Part shown: in pieces, positions 7,973 through 15,951 of the stretch
Layout: each line of letters begins with the position of its first letter
Position numbering within the stretch: the first letter of the stretch is position 1
Assembly: GCA_003569205.1 (NCBI GenBank)
Contig: BGOK01000002.1
Span: 124,001-188,000, forward strand
Source: Verrucomicrobiota bacterium
GTDB lineage: Bacteria; Verrucomicrobiota; Verrucomicrobiia; Opitutales; UBA953
Length of the DNA stretch: 64,000 nt
Direction: 5' to 3'
Program-made: the position numbers and the translations under genes
Notes under the pieces: model-generated
The model's database searches: none
What the model was told of the DNA's origin: nothing
What the model saw: the letters and a program-made list of their open reading frames with translations, nothing else

Positions 7973-9382
7973 ATGAACCTCTCCTCCACCTTCCGTCTCC
8001 TCGCGCTGGCCGCCTTGGTCACCGCTCCGGTGCTCGCGCAGCAGACCACCCGCCGCGTCATCGTCGTCCCAGCTGGCGCCACGCCAGCGGGCGCTCCCGC
8101 AGCTCCCGCACCTGGCGGCACGCCAGCCGCCCCGGCCACGACCGGCCTACCGACCGCTCCGGCTGGTGCCACGACCGTCGCGCCTGGTCCCGGTATCAAC
8201 CGCGAAGAAATCTCGCCGGAGCAGAAGGCTGCCATGAAGGAAGCCGACCGCATGCGCACCGAGAAGGCCCGTATCGACGCCGAGGTTGCCTTGGCTGAAG
8301 CCAAGCGCACCGAAGAGCTCGCCCCCCTGAACGCCGAGACCGCCAAGCTGAGTGCCGAACGCGCCCTCCGCCTGGCGAAGGCCTCCGCCGAAGCTGCCGC
8401 CCTGGAAGATGAGCGTGCTAAGCTCGAACGCCAGGCTGCCTTGGAGGCCGCCCGCTCGACCGCTCGCCTCTCTGAGCGCAACAACAAGATTCGCGAACTC
8501 GAAGCCGAAGCCAAGCAACTGCAGCTCGAGGCCGCCAACACCATCTCGCGTCTCAGCAATGAGCTCTCCCGCTTCCAGAAGGAAGACGAAGCCCGCAAGG
8601 TGGCCACGAAGGCTAAGCCGAAGTACCTCAAGGAGCCCTTGGTCGATGGCACGCTGGTGATCAGCGACCGCCGCATCGCCTTTAACGGCGCGGTCACGGA
8701 AGGCTTGGCCGACTACGTCAGCCAGCGCATCAACTTCTACAACAACCAGTCCTCGGAATTCCCAATCTTCATCGTCGTTGATAATAGCCCCGGTGGCTCT
8801 GTCGCGGCGGGTTACCAGATTCAGAAGGCCATGGCCGCCTCGAAGGCGCCCGTCTACGTTGTCGTGAAGGGCTTCGCCGCCTCCATGACCGCGGTGATTG
8901 CGACGCTCGCTGAGCGTTCCTATTGCTACCCGAACACCATCATCCTGCACCACCAGGTTTCCAACTCGGCGCGCGGTAACATGACCGTGCTGAAGGAACA
9001 GGTTGAATTCACGAACCGCTGGTTCGAGCGCCTCGGTACCCCAGTGGCCAAGAAGATGGGCCTCACCTTGCCGGAGTTCGTGAAGCAGATGTATGCCAAC
9101 GATTCGTCGGGTGACTGGCAGGCATTTGGCGAGAAGGCCAAGGAGCTGAAGTGGGTCGATAACATCGTCGAACGCATCGAAGAGACGGCCATCCTCGATC
9201 TCCTGCCCCCGGCCCCGACCGTCGTCGCTATGCCGACGCCCCGGACTGCTCAGGCGGACGCCGCGGGCGTGGTCCAGAAGACCGACGACAAGGGCCACAC
9301 CTACTTCGAACTGCCCGCGCTCTCCAATCCCTTCGACGCTTGGTGGATTTATGACCCCCGCGGTCAGTATCGCTCCCGCTAA
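7973..9382 (+). CDS. Exported coiled-coil ClpP-like serine protease (paralogue 2)
   Basis: This 469-residue protein has a signal peptide to about residue 22, then a Pro/Ala/Gly-rich linker (about 30-70), then a long Ala/Glu/Lys/Arg coiled coil (about 80-200), and a ClpP-like domain (about 215-400). The triad appears intact: Ser304 in GFAASMTA, His327 in ILHHQ and Asp381 in SGDWQ. The DNSPGGS motif corresponds to DRSPGGS in paralogue 1. The tail carries the same Trp-Trp-x-Tyr-Asp-Pro signature. The two proteins are clear duplicates that diverged most in the N-terminal half; they may form a mixed oligomer. A strong terminator follows directly. Substrates are unknown. Confidence 0.88.
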   Translation: MNLSSTFRLLALAALVTAPVLAQQTTRRVIVVPAGATPAGAPAAPAPGGTPAAPATTGLPTAPAGATTVAPGPGINREEISPEQKAAMKEADRMRTEKARIDAEVALAEAKRTEELAPLNAETAKLSAERALRLAKASAEAAALEDERAKLERQAALEAARSTARLSERNNKIRELEAEAKQLQLEAANTISRLSNELSRFQKEDEARKVATKAKPKYLKEPLVDGTLVISDRRIAFNGAVTEGLADYVSQRINFYNNQSSEFPIFIVVDNSPGGSVAAGYQIQKAMAASKAPVYVVVKGFAASMTAVIATLAERSYCYPNTIILHHQVSNSARGNMTVLKEQVEFTNRWFERLGTPVAKKMGLTLPEFVKQMYANDSSGDWQAFGEKAKELKWVDNIVERIEETAILDLLPPAPTVVAMPTPRTAQADAAGVVQKTDDKGHTYFELPALSNPFDAWWIYDPRGQYRSR

Positions 9383-9404
9383 GCGGCCGATTTGAGCGTT
9401 TTTG

Positions 9405-9434
9405 AAGGCCACGGACTCGTTCCGTGGCCTTTTT
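9405..9434 (+). terminator. Rho-independent terminator after ClpP-like pair
   Basis: An 11-bp perfect stem (9405-9415 with 9421-9431) closes a 5-base loop and is followed by a run of T to 9434. It ends the transcript of the two exported ClpP-like genes just before the cytochrome c gene. Confidence 0.9.
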
Positions 9435-9459
9435 CGTTTGCTCGGAACTATCTATTAAT

Positions 9460-11046
9460 ATGACTGTCCTTATCCCCATGCGATTCCCCGCGCTCCTAGC
9501 CCTCGTGGCTACCACTACTGTATCCTTTGGTGCCGAAGACGGTGCTCAAGTTTACAACACCCTTTGCGTGGCTTGCCACGGCCCAGACGGCAAAGGCCTC
9601 AACGGTCTGCCTCCCTTAGTCGGCAGCGATTGGCCCAAGGGACCAGCCGAGCGCACCATCAAGATTGTGCTCCACGGCATGACCGGCCCGGTAGAAGTAG
9701 CGGGTAAAGCCTACAACATCGTCATGCCTCCGCAGGGTGCCGTGTTGAGCGACGAGAAGATCGCCGCCGCCCTGACCTACGTCCGCAAGAACTTCGCTGG
9801 CAATGCCGGTGCCGTCACCCCGGAGCTCGTCAAGTCCGTGCGCGCCGCGACCGCCACCCGGACCACCCCTTGGACCGCGGAGGAACTCCTGAAGGATCAC
9901 CCGTTCCCTCCGCCCAAGACCGCCCTGCGGAACCTCGTCGGCACGATGTATAAGGGCGAGTGGAAGGAGATGCCTGATTTCTCTAAGTTGAAGCCAGCGC
10001 AGATTGAAGACGAAAACACGGGCATCATCAGCCCCGCCCAGGCCAGTTTGAAGGACGCTTTCGCCATGGTTTGGACCGCACAGTTCCAGGCCCCCGAAGA
10101 CGGCAAGTATACCTTCGCCTTCGACTGCGATGATTACGGTGCCCTCTATGTTAACGGCGAGCGCGTCGCTGAAATCAAGGGTATCGGCCCGGTCGGCGAG
10201 CGCCGTAAGGAAGTCTCGGTCTTGCTCAAGAAGGGTGCCGTGCCGTTCCGCCTCGAATACGTCGAGGTCTCTGGCCATGAGATTATCCAGCTTAGTTACA
10301 AGGGTCCGAAAGATAAGGAATACAAGTGGCTCTCCGACACCAAGGGGACGGTCGCTAAGTCCAAGCGCGCCCCCATCCCGGTCGAAGCTAAGGACGGCTA
10401 CACCGCCAGCTACCGTAATTTCATTGGTGGTACGACCTCGCGTGCGATCGGCTTTGGTTTCGCGAACGCCACCAACCTCACTTACAGCGCGGACAATTGT
10501 GCCGTCGAACTTCTCTGGACCGGTAAGTTCATGGACGGTGCCCAACACTGGGTCGACCGCGGCCAAGGCAATGCACCGCCGGCCGGTGACGGCGTGGTGA
10601 AAGTTTCGGACGGTATGGTCGTCGCAGGTCCCTCCGCCCCGAGCGGGGCGATTATCTCCTACCAGGTGAACAAGGACGGCGGTAAGGGCGCGAGCTTCAA
10701 GGTCGTGAACGAGCCCGCTGAATTCAAGGGCTACCAGCTCGATAAGAACGGCAACCCGACCTTCAAGATCGCCGGCGAAGGTTTCAGCCTCACGGACGCA
10801 TGGACGCCCGCGGATATGCGCGGATCGGCGGGTCTCGCCCGTAAGATTGTAGCGGCTGGCGACAAGCCCGTGACCATCGTCCTCTCACGCGGGCTCACGG
10901 TGCAGGCTAATGCCGGCGCCTTCGAAGTCGGCCCGCGCCTCGTGGTTCGTGCGATCTCGGGCGTCGCTCCCGCGGCCGCTGGCCCGGACCTCGTGCTCAC
11001 CCTCAAGCCCGGCGAATCCGCCGTGCTGGGTTACTCCTTCCGCTAA
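9460..11046 (+). CDS. Exported c-type cytochrome with PA14-like domain
   Basis: The ATG at 9460 (528 residues) is chosen because its context nearly matches that of the next gene; Met7 at 9478 is an alternative. A signal peptide ends near residue 25. The haem c site is CVACH at residues 36-40 and a likely axial Met lies in NIVMPPQG, as in the mono-haem cytochrome c domains of PVC proteins. Residues about 170-300 resemble a PA14 carbohydrate-binding beta-barrel (WTAQFQAPEDGKYTF, DDYGALYVNG). The C-terminal half is a PVC-specific beta domain. With the propeller protein 21 bases downstream it probably forms a dehydrogenase-cytochrome pair in the periplasm. Confidence 0.88.
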   Translation: MTVLIPMRFPALLALVATTTVSFGAEDGAQVYNTLCVACHGPDGKGLNGLPPLVGSDWPKGPAERTIKIVLHGMTGPVEVAGKAYNIVMPPQGAVLSDEKIAAALTYVRKNFAGNAGAVTPELVKSVRAATATRTTPWTAEELLKDHPFPPPKTALRNLVGTMYKGEWKEMPDFSKLKPAQIEDENTGIISPAQASLKDAFAMVWTAQFQAPEDGKYTFAFDCDDYGALYVNGERVAEIKGIGPVGERRKEVSVLLKKGAVPFRLEYVEVSGHEIIQLSYKGPKDKEYKWLSDTKGTVAKSKRAPIPVEAKDGYTASYRNFIGGTTSRAIGFGFANATNLTYSADNCAVELLWTGKFMDGAQHWVDRGQGNAPPAGDGVVKVSDGMVVAGPSAPSGAIISYQVNKDGGKGASFKVVNEPAEFKGYQLDKNGNPTFKIAGEGFSLTDAWTPADMRGSAGLARKIVAAGDKPVTIVLSRGLTVQANAGAFEVGPRLVVRAISGVAPAAAGPDLVLTLKPGESAVLGYSFR

Positions 11047-11067
11047 TCCCAAAGACCTATCTTTAAT

Positions 11068-12594
11068 ATGAAAAAGTTTACCCTCACACTCTTAGCCTTA
11101 CTCGCCCTCGCTCCGTTTGCGGAAGCGCAGGCGAAGAAAAAGGGCGCGGACGGCAAGGCCGTGCCTAGCAAAAAGGCGTCGGCTGGTCCGGAAGCGATGG
11201 CGCTCCAGGATAAGTATTACGAACGCGTCCAGATCCCGACCCCGCCGGGCGAGGTCGTTGAGGTCTCCTCCATCGCCCTGTTGCCAGGGAAGAAGGTCGC
11301 CATCGCTAGCCGCCGCGGCGACGTCTGGGTCTGCGAAGGTGCTTACGAGGCCGACGTCACCAAGGTCAAGTGGACCAAGTTCGCTTCCAATCTCCATGAA
11401 CCGCTCGGCATGTTCTATAAGGGTGGCTCGCTCTACCTCACGCAGCGTCCCGAGCACACCCGCCTGACGGACACCGATGGCGACGGCAAGGCCGACGTCT
11501 TTGACACCATCTGCGCCAAGTGGGGCATCAATGGTGACTACCATGAATACGCCTTCGGTACCGACCCCGACAAGGATGGCAACGTCTGGGTCGTGCTTTG
11601 CTTGACGGGTTCGTTTCACGCCTACTCGCCTTGGCGCGGCTGGTGCGTGCGCATCACCCCTGAGGGCAAGATGATCCCGACGACTTCGGGTATCCGTTCG
11701 CCCGGTGGCATCGGCATGAATGAGAAGAGCGATGTCTTCTATACGGATAACCAAGGCGTGTGGAACGGTTCCTCGTCGCTCAAGTGGCTCCGCCCCGGTT
11801 CCTTCCAGGGTAACCCGACGGGTAACAAGTCTGCGCAGCTTGCGAATTTCCCGGCGCCGCCCGAGCCCAAGAGTGGCTCGCGTGTCCTCACCGAGCGCCT
11901 GCAGTTCCCAGAGTTCGTTCCGCCGGCGGTGGTCTTCCCGCACGGTAAGGTCGGCAATTCGCCTTCGGGTATGGCTTGCGATATGACCAAGGGTAAGTGG
12001 GGTCCGTGGGCGAACCAGATGTTCGTCGGCGAGCAGACTGCTTCGCAGGTTCAGCGCGTTAACCTTGAAGTCGTCAATGGCCTCTACCAAGGCGCCGTGT
12101 TCCACTTCCTCCAAGGCTTTGAAGCTGGCCTCGTGCCCGTGCGCATGGACCAGGAAGACGGCACACTCTTCATCGGCGGCACCAACCGTGGTTGGGGTTC
12201 GCGTGGCTCGCAGCCGTTCACCTTTGAGCGCGTCCGCTACAAGGGCACGGTGCCGTTCGAGATGCACAACATCTCCGCCCGCTCGGATGGGTTTGAAGTG
12301 ACCTTCACGCATCCTGTCGATGCCGCTACCGCTGCCGATACGGCGAGCTACTCCATGGATGCTTTTACCTATATCTATCAGTCTTCCTACGGCAGCCCCG
12401 AGGTAGATCAGGCGAAGCCCACGGTGAAGTCCGCCACGGTCTCGGCGGATGGCCTTAAGGTGCGCCTCGTGATCGATGGCCTCGTGCGTGGCCATGTCCA
12501 TCACCTCGTCGCTGACGGCGTCCGCAACAAGGCGGGCGATGCGCTCTGGCACAACGAAGGCTGGTACACGCTAAACGAGATTCCTTCTAAATAA
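11068..12594 (+). CDS. Exported PVC-type beta-propeller dehydrogenase-like protein
   Basis: This 508-residue protein has a signal peptide to about residue 21. It carries a beta-propeller domain of the PQQ sugar dehydrogenase/DUF7133-like type found in Planctomycetota and Verrucomicrobiota. A calcium-loop-like DTDGDGKAD motif lies near residue 135. The last roughly 100 residues form an Ig-like module (PVDAATAADTASY, YGSPEV) also present in the giant fusion at 542-4531. Whether it binds PQQ cannot be decided from sequence alone. The gene lies 21 bases after the cytochrome c gene and upstream of a symporter, which suggests extracytoplasmic sugar or polyol oxidation. Confidence 0.85.
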   Translation: MKKFTLTLLALLALAPFAEAQAKKKGADGKAVPSKKASAGPEAMALQDKYYERVQIPTPPGEVVEVSSIALLPGKKVAIASRRGDVWVCEGAYEADVTKVKWTKFASNLHEPLGMFYKGGSLYLTQRPEHTRLTDTDGDGKADVFDTICAKWGINGDYHEYAFGTDPDKDGNVWVVLCLTGSFHAYSPWRGWCVRITPEGKMIPTTSGIRSPGGIGMNEKSDVFYTDNQGVWNGSSSLKWLRPGSFQGNPTGNKSAQLANFPAPPEPKSGSRVLTERLQFPEFVPPAVVFPHGKVGNSPSGMACDMTKGKWGPWANQMFVGEQTASQVQRVNLEVVNGLYQGAVFHFLQGFEAGLVPVRMDQEDGTLFIGGTNRGWGSRGSQPFTFERVRYKGTVPFEMHNISARSDGFEVTFTHPVDAATAADTASYSMDAFTYIYQSSYGSPEVDQAKPTVKSATVSADGLKVRLVIDGLVRGHVHHLVADGVRNKAGDALWHNEGWYTLNEIPSK

Positions 12595-12603
12595 TCGTTA
12601 TCG

Positions 12604-12670
12604 GTCTTTCCCCTCAGGGGAAGACTGTTGCCAAGGGGGTGTGTTTCTGGGAAATCAGAGACATACCCCC
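12604..12670 (+). promoter_or_regulatory. Two hairpins directly upstream of the symporter
   Basis: Hairpin 1 pairs 12604-12613 with 12617-12625 around TCA with one bulged T. Hairpin 2 pairs 12635-12649 with 12656-12670 in 15 pairs including two G-U wobbles, with a 6-base loop. Hairpin 2 ends only 9 bases before the symporter ATG at 12680, so it could limit ribosome access or act as an mRNA processing or stability element. Neither has a T-tract typical of an intrinsic terminator. Pairing is seen directly; the role is inferred. Confidence 0.6.
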
Positions 12671-12679
12671 TAACCATTT

Positions 12680-14653
12680 ATGCAACTCACCTGGATTGAT
12701 TGGGCCATCGTCATCGCATCGATTCTGATCTGCTTTGTGCCAGCGCTTTTCTACGCCAAGCGCTCGAGCCAAAGTACCTCAGAGTTCTTCGCCTCCGGCC
12801 GCTCGGTACCGTGGTGGCTCGCCGGCCTTTCGATGGTCGCCACGACCTTTTCGTCCGACACCCCTAACTGGGTCACCGAGCAGGTCCGTAGATACGGCGT
12901 CGCTGGTAACTGGCAGTGGTGGGCCTTCGTGCTCACGGGGGTGGCCACGGTCTTTTTCTTTGCCCGCCTCTGGCGCCGTTCTGGCGTCATGACCGACCTC
13001 GAGTTCTACGAGCATCGCTACTCGGGCAAGGCCGCCTCGTTGGTCCGCGGCTTCCGCGCGGTCTACCTCGGCTTCTTCTTTAACTGCTTCATTATGGGCA
13101 TGGTGACGTTGGCTGCCTGTAAGATTGCGAACATCCTCTTTGGTATGCCTGCGTGGCAGACGATTGTCATTTGCGGGGTGCTCAATGTCGTCTTCGCCGC
13201 CCACTCTGGCCTCTGGGGCGTGCTGATCATCGATATGATTCAGTTCTTCATCAAGATGACGGCGGTCTTCGCGGCCGCTTGGTTCTCGCTCGTCGAGGTC
13301 GGCGAGCGCCTCGTCGGTAAGGGCGCTGGCGGCTGGGCGGGCCTCAAGGCCTTGGTTGAGAAGCTTTCGACCCAACAGGTCGTTATACCTAAAGTTCAGA
13401 AGATGGTCGATGGAGTCGCCCAGGTTAAAGACGGAGTTCCCGTCATGGTCGAGGGTCAGCCCGTGATGTCGGTGATTAATGGCACTGGTCAGCCGTTCCT
13501 CGATATGCTCCCTAACTTCTCGATGTCGGAGTTAGCGCTCATGATCTTCATCTTGCCGATCGCTATTGGTTGGTGGGCCAACTGGTACCCGGGCGCTGAG
13601 CCAGGCGGTGGCTCCTACATCGCCCAGCGTATGCTGGCCTCGAAGTCCGAGAAGGATTCCCTCGGCGGTACGCTCTTCTTCAACATCGCGCACTACGTGC
13701 TCCGTCCGTGGCCCTGGATCATCACCGCCCTGTGTTCGATTATCGTTTATCCCGACTTGGCCTCGATCAAGTCCGCCTTCCCGGCGGCTGATGTCGCCCT
13801 GATTGGTCATGACTCGGCCTTCCCGGCGATGCTCAAGTTCCTGCCGGTGGGCTTCGTTGGCCTGATGGTCGGTGGCCTGATTGCGGCGAACTCTTCCACG
13901 ATCCTGACGCACCTTAACTGGGGTTCGTCTTACCTGGTGCACGACTTCTATCGTCGCTTCATCAATAAGGATGCCACCGAAGGCCATTACATCAACGTGG
14001 GACGTCTCTCCACGGTCGTACTCTACGTCTTCGCTGCCGTGCTCAGCCTCTTCATGACGTCCGCGCAGCAGGCGTTCGAGGTGCTCCTCTCCATTGGCGC
14101 CGGTACTGGCCTCATCTACATTGCCCGCTGGTTCTGGTGGCGCGTCTCCGCTTGGTGCGAAATCGTGGCCATGGTGATGTCGCTCGTGACCTCCTTGGCG
14201 GTACCGTTACTGATGCCTGACACCGGTTTTGCTACCCGTACCATCGTGCAGGTTACGATTACGACGCTGGCTTGGCTAATCACGGCCTATGTCGGTCCGG
14301 AAACGGATCGCGCGACGTTGATTTCCTTCTACCGCAAGGTGAAGCCAGTGGGTCCGGGCTGGACCGATATCCGTGCCGAAGCGGGCGTAACGGATGCGGA
14401 AGTCGCTCAAGAGAATCGGATTGGCTCCGCTCTCCTCGGCTGGATTTCGGGCTGCGTGGTTATCTGGTCCTCGCTCTTCGCTATCGGCAACTTCCTTTAC
14501 TCCTCGGGTGATCCTACTCGCCTGAAGATGGCTTGGATCCTGACGGCCGTCTTTGCTGTCAGCGGTTACGTCCTCTTGAAGGTGACCCAGCAGCTCTGGG
14601 CGGACAGCACTGCCTCCCAGGCCCGCGAAGACGAGCGCCTCAAGCAGGGCTAA
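12680..14653 (+). CDS. Sodium:solute symporter (SSS family)
   Basis: This 657-residue multi-pass membrane protein has about 13-15 hydrophobic segments. The N-terminus shows the SSS pattern: a first helix, then SSQSTSEFFASGRSVPWW, then an Ser/Thr-rich unwound helix region (FSSDTPNWVTEQ) expected to lie at the sodium site. A larger periplasmic or cytoplasmic insertion is seen at about residues 225-270. Members import sugars, sialic acids or other solutes with sodium. The gene follows the cytochrome/propeller pair and precedes the epimerase, consistent with carbohydrate uptake. The exact substrate is not predictable. A terminator follows. Confidence 0.9.
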   Translation: MQLTWIDWAIVIASILICFVPALFYAKRSSQSTSEFFASGRSVPWWLAGLSMVATTFSSDTPNWVTEQVRRYGVAGNWQWWAFVLTGVATVFFFARLWRRSGVMTDLEFYEHRYSGKAASLVRGFRAVYLGFFFNCFIMGMVTLAACKIANILFGMPAWQTIVICGVLNVVFAAHSGLWGVLIIDMIQFFIKMTAVFAAAWFSLVEVGERLVGKGAGGWAGLKALVEKLSTQQVVIPKVQKMVDGVAQVKDGVPVMVEGQPVMSVINGTGQPFLDMLPNFSMSELALMIFILPIAIGWWANWYPGAEPGGGSYIAQRMLASKSEKDSLGGTLFFNIAHYVLRPWPWIITALCSIIVYPDLASIKSAFPAADVALIGHDSAFPAMLKFLPVGFVGLMVGGLIAANSSTILTHLNWGSSYLVHDFYRRFINKDATEGHYINVGRLSTVVLYVFAAVLSLFMTSAQQAFEVLLSIGAGTGLIYIARWFWWRVSAWCEIVAMVMSLVTSLAVPLLMPDTGFATRTIVQVTITTLAWLITAYVGPETDRATLISFYRKVKPVGPGWTDIRAEAGVTDAEVAQENRIGSALLGWISGCVVIWSSLFAIGNFLYSSGDPTRLKMAWILTAVFAVSGYVLLKVTQQLWADSTASQAREDERLKQG

Positions 14654-14670
14654 GTAAACCTCCAGTCACT

Positions 14671-14704
14671 AAAAAGGGGCCGGCTGATGCCGGCCCCTTT
14701 TGTT
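14671..14704. terminator. Bidirectional intrinsic terminator
   Basis: A 9-bp G/C stem (14676-14684 with 14689-14697, loop TGAT) is flanked by five A residues on the left and four T residues on the right, so it can terminate both the symporter on the plus strand and the convergent epimerase on the minus strand. Confidence 0.9.
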
Positions 14705-14746
14705 TGGTATAGACGCCCGACCTTTGCCAGGGCTAGGGCCATGGCT

Positions 14747-15889
14747 TCAGCGACCAAAACGATAAATCATCCGTTGGCGGTAGTGCTCGCCTGGGCGGAG
14801 TACGCCAGAGGGATAGCCGGCATGGTGGAATGACGCTTGATTAGGAGAGTCGGGGAAGAGTCCCGGCTCGAGGCAGAAGCCGTGGCGGTAACTGAACTTT
14901 CGTTCCGCTCGGCCAGTGATTGAGCCATCGAGGAAATTACCGGCGTAGAACTGAATCCCCGGGGCGTCGGTGAGGACTTCCAGCGAACGTCCGGAACTAG
15001 CTTCCGTGACGCGGGCAGCGAGGCGGAGGCCGGTGGGGCTGCCGAGGTCGAAGCAGTGATCGTAGCCACCAGCCAAGCGAAGTTGGCGGTGCTCGGCGTT
15101 AATATCTTGGCCGATGCGGCGGGCGTGGCGGAAGTCGAAGGGCGTGCCATCAACGGTGGCACGTTCGCCCGTCGCGATCAACGAGGCATCAGTCGAGATG
15201 AAGCGCTCCGCCGGAATCGTCAGCGTGTGGTCAAGGATGTCTCCCTTGCCAGCGAGGTTGAAGAACGCGTGGTTCGTTAGGTTGCACAGCGTCGGCGCAT
15301 CCGTCGCTCCAGCGAAGTCGATGCGCAGTTCGTTGGTGTCGTGGGGCAGGGTGTAGGTGACCGCGACCGTGAGGTTTCCGGGGTAGCCTTCGTCGCCCGC
15401 TGGGCTGACGTGCGTGAAGCGAACGGCGGTGGCCCCGCTGACGGATAGGACCTCCGCGGACCAGACTTGCGTGTGCATGGCGTGGACGCCGCCGTGGAGG
15501 TGTTGGCCGTTATTATTTTGGGTTACCTGGAAATCCTGTCCATCGATGCTAAAACGGCCGGCGCGGAGACGGTTGGCATAGCGACCGACGGTGCTGCCGA
15601 GGTAGGCGTTGTGGTGGACGTAACCATCGACGTGATCGTGGCCCAAGGTGACCTCGCCGACTTCGCCCCGGCGGTCGGGTACGCGGACGGAGGTGAGGGT
15701 GGCGCCGTATTCACTGATCGCTACGCTCATGCCACGCCCATTATTCAGGACATGTAGCCGGATGGATTTACCATTAACCTGGCCGTGGATGCGTGACCGA
15801 TGGCCGGAGACGCGCTGGCGAGCGAAGGCGACGAGGAGCCCAATCAGGGTAAGGGCAGCGACGGCAAACAAGGCTAGGTCCATGCCCAC
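14747..15889 (-). CDS. galM: Aldose 1-epimerase (mutarotase), membrane anchored
   Basis: The enzyme interconverts alpha and beta anomers of aldoses. The 380-residue protein has a hydrophobic N-terminal helix (about residues 5-22) followed by a full mutarotase beta-sandwich. Family motifs are NRLRAG and GQHLHGG near residues 108-135, the catalytic His in NLTNHAFFNL near residue 210, and the catalytic Glu in FCLEPG near residue 344. The N-terminal helix suggests it is anchored and possibly faces the periplasm, unlike cytoplasmic GalM. Met3 at 15883 is an equally possible start. It converges on the symporter gene and shares its terminator, fitting sugar handling at the envelope. Confidence 0.92.
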   Translation of the reverse strand: MGMDLALFAVAALTLIGLLVAFARQRVSGHRSRIHGQVNGKSIRLHVLNNGRGMSVAISEYGATLTSVRVPDRRGEVGEVTLGHDHVDGYVHHNAYLGSTVGRYANRLRAGRFSIDGQDFQVTQNNNGQHLHGGVHAMHTQVWSAEVLSVSGATAVRFTHVSPAGDEGYPGNLTVAVTYTLPHDTNELRIDFAGATDAPTLCNLTNHAFFNLAGKGDILDHTLTIPAERFISTDASLIATGERATVDGTPFDFRHARRIGQDINAEHRQLRLAGGYDHCFDLGSPTGLRLAARVTEASSGRSLEVLTDAPGIQFYAGNFLDGSITGRAERKFSYRHGFCLEPGLFPDSPNQASFHHAGYPSGVLRPGEHYRQRMIYRFGR

Positions 15890-15919
15890 AAGTTGGTGGG
15901 CAGACGGGTGTGAGCCAAG

Positions 15920-15944
15920 AAAAAGCCCCGCGGTGGCGGGGCTT
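15920..15944 (-). terminator. Intrinsic terminator after the Prc-like gene
   Basis: On the minus strand an 8-bp stem (15936-15943 with 15924-15931, loop CACC) is followed by five T residues, directly downstream of the stop codon at 15952. It probably ends the clpP-rhomboid-protease transcript. Confidence 0.88.
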
Positions 15945-15951
15945 CGTAGGC

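Noticed and set aside
8147-9412. Open frame of 421 codons antisense to the second exported ClpP-like gene
   Set aside because: Sense gene has clear signal peptide and triad; the antisense frame has no recognisable motif.
11098-12552. Open frame of 484 codons antisense to the propeller gene
   Set aside because: A shadow of the high-GC sense gene with low-complexity Arg/Asp/His composition.
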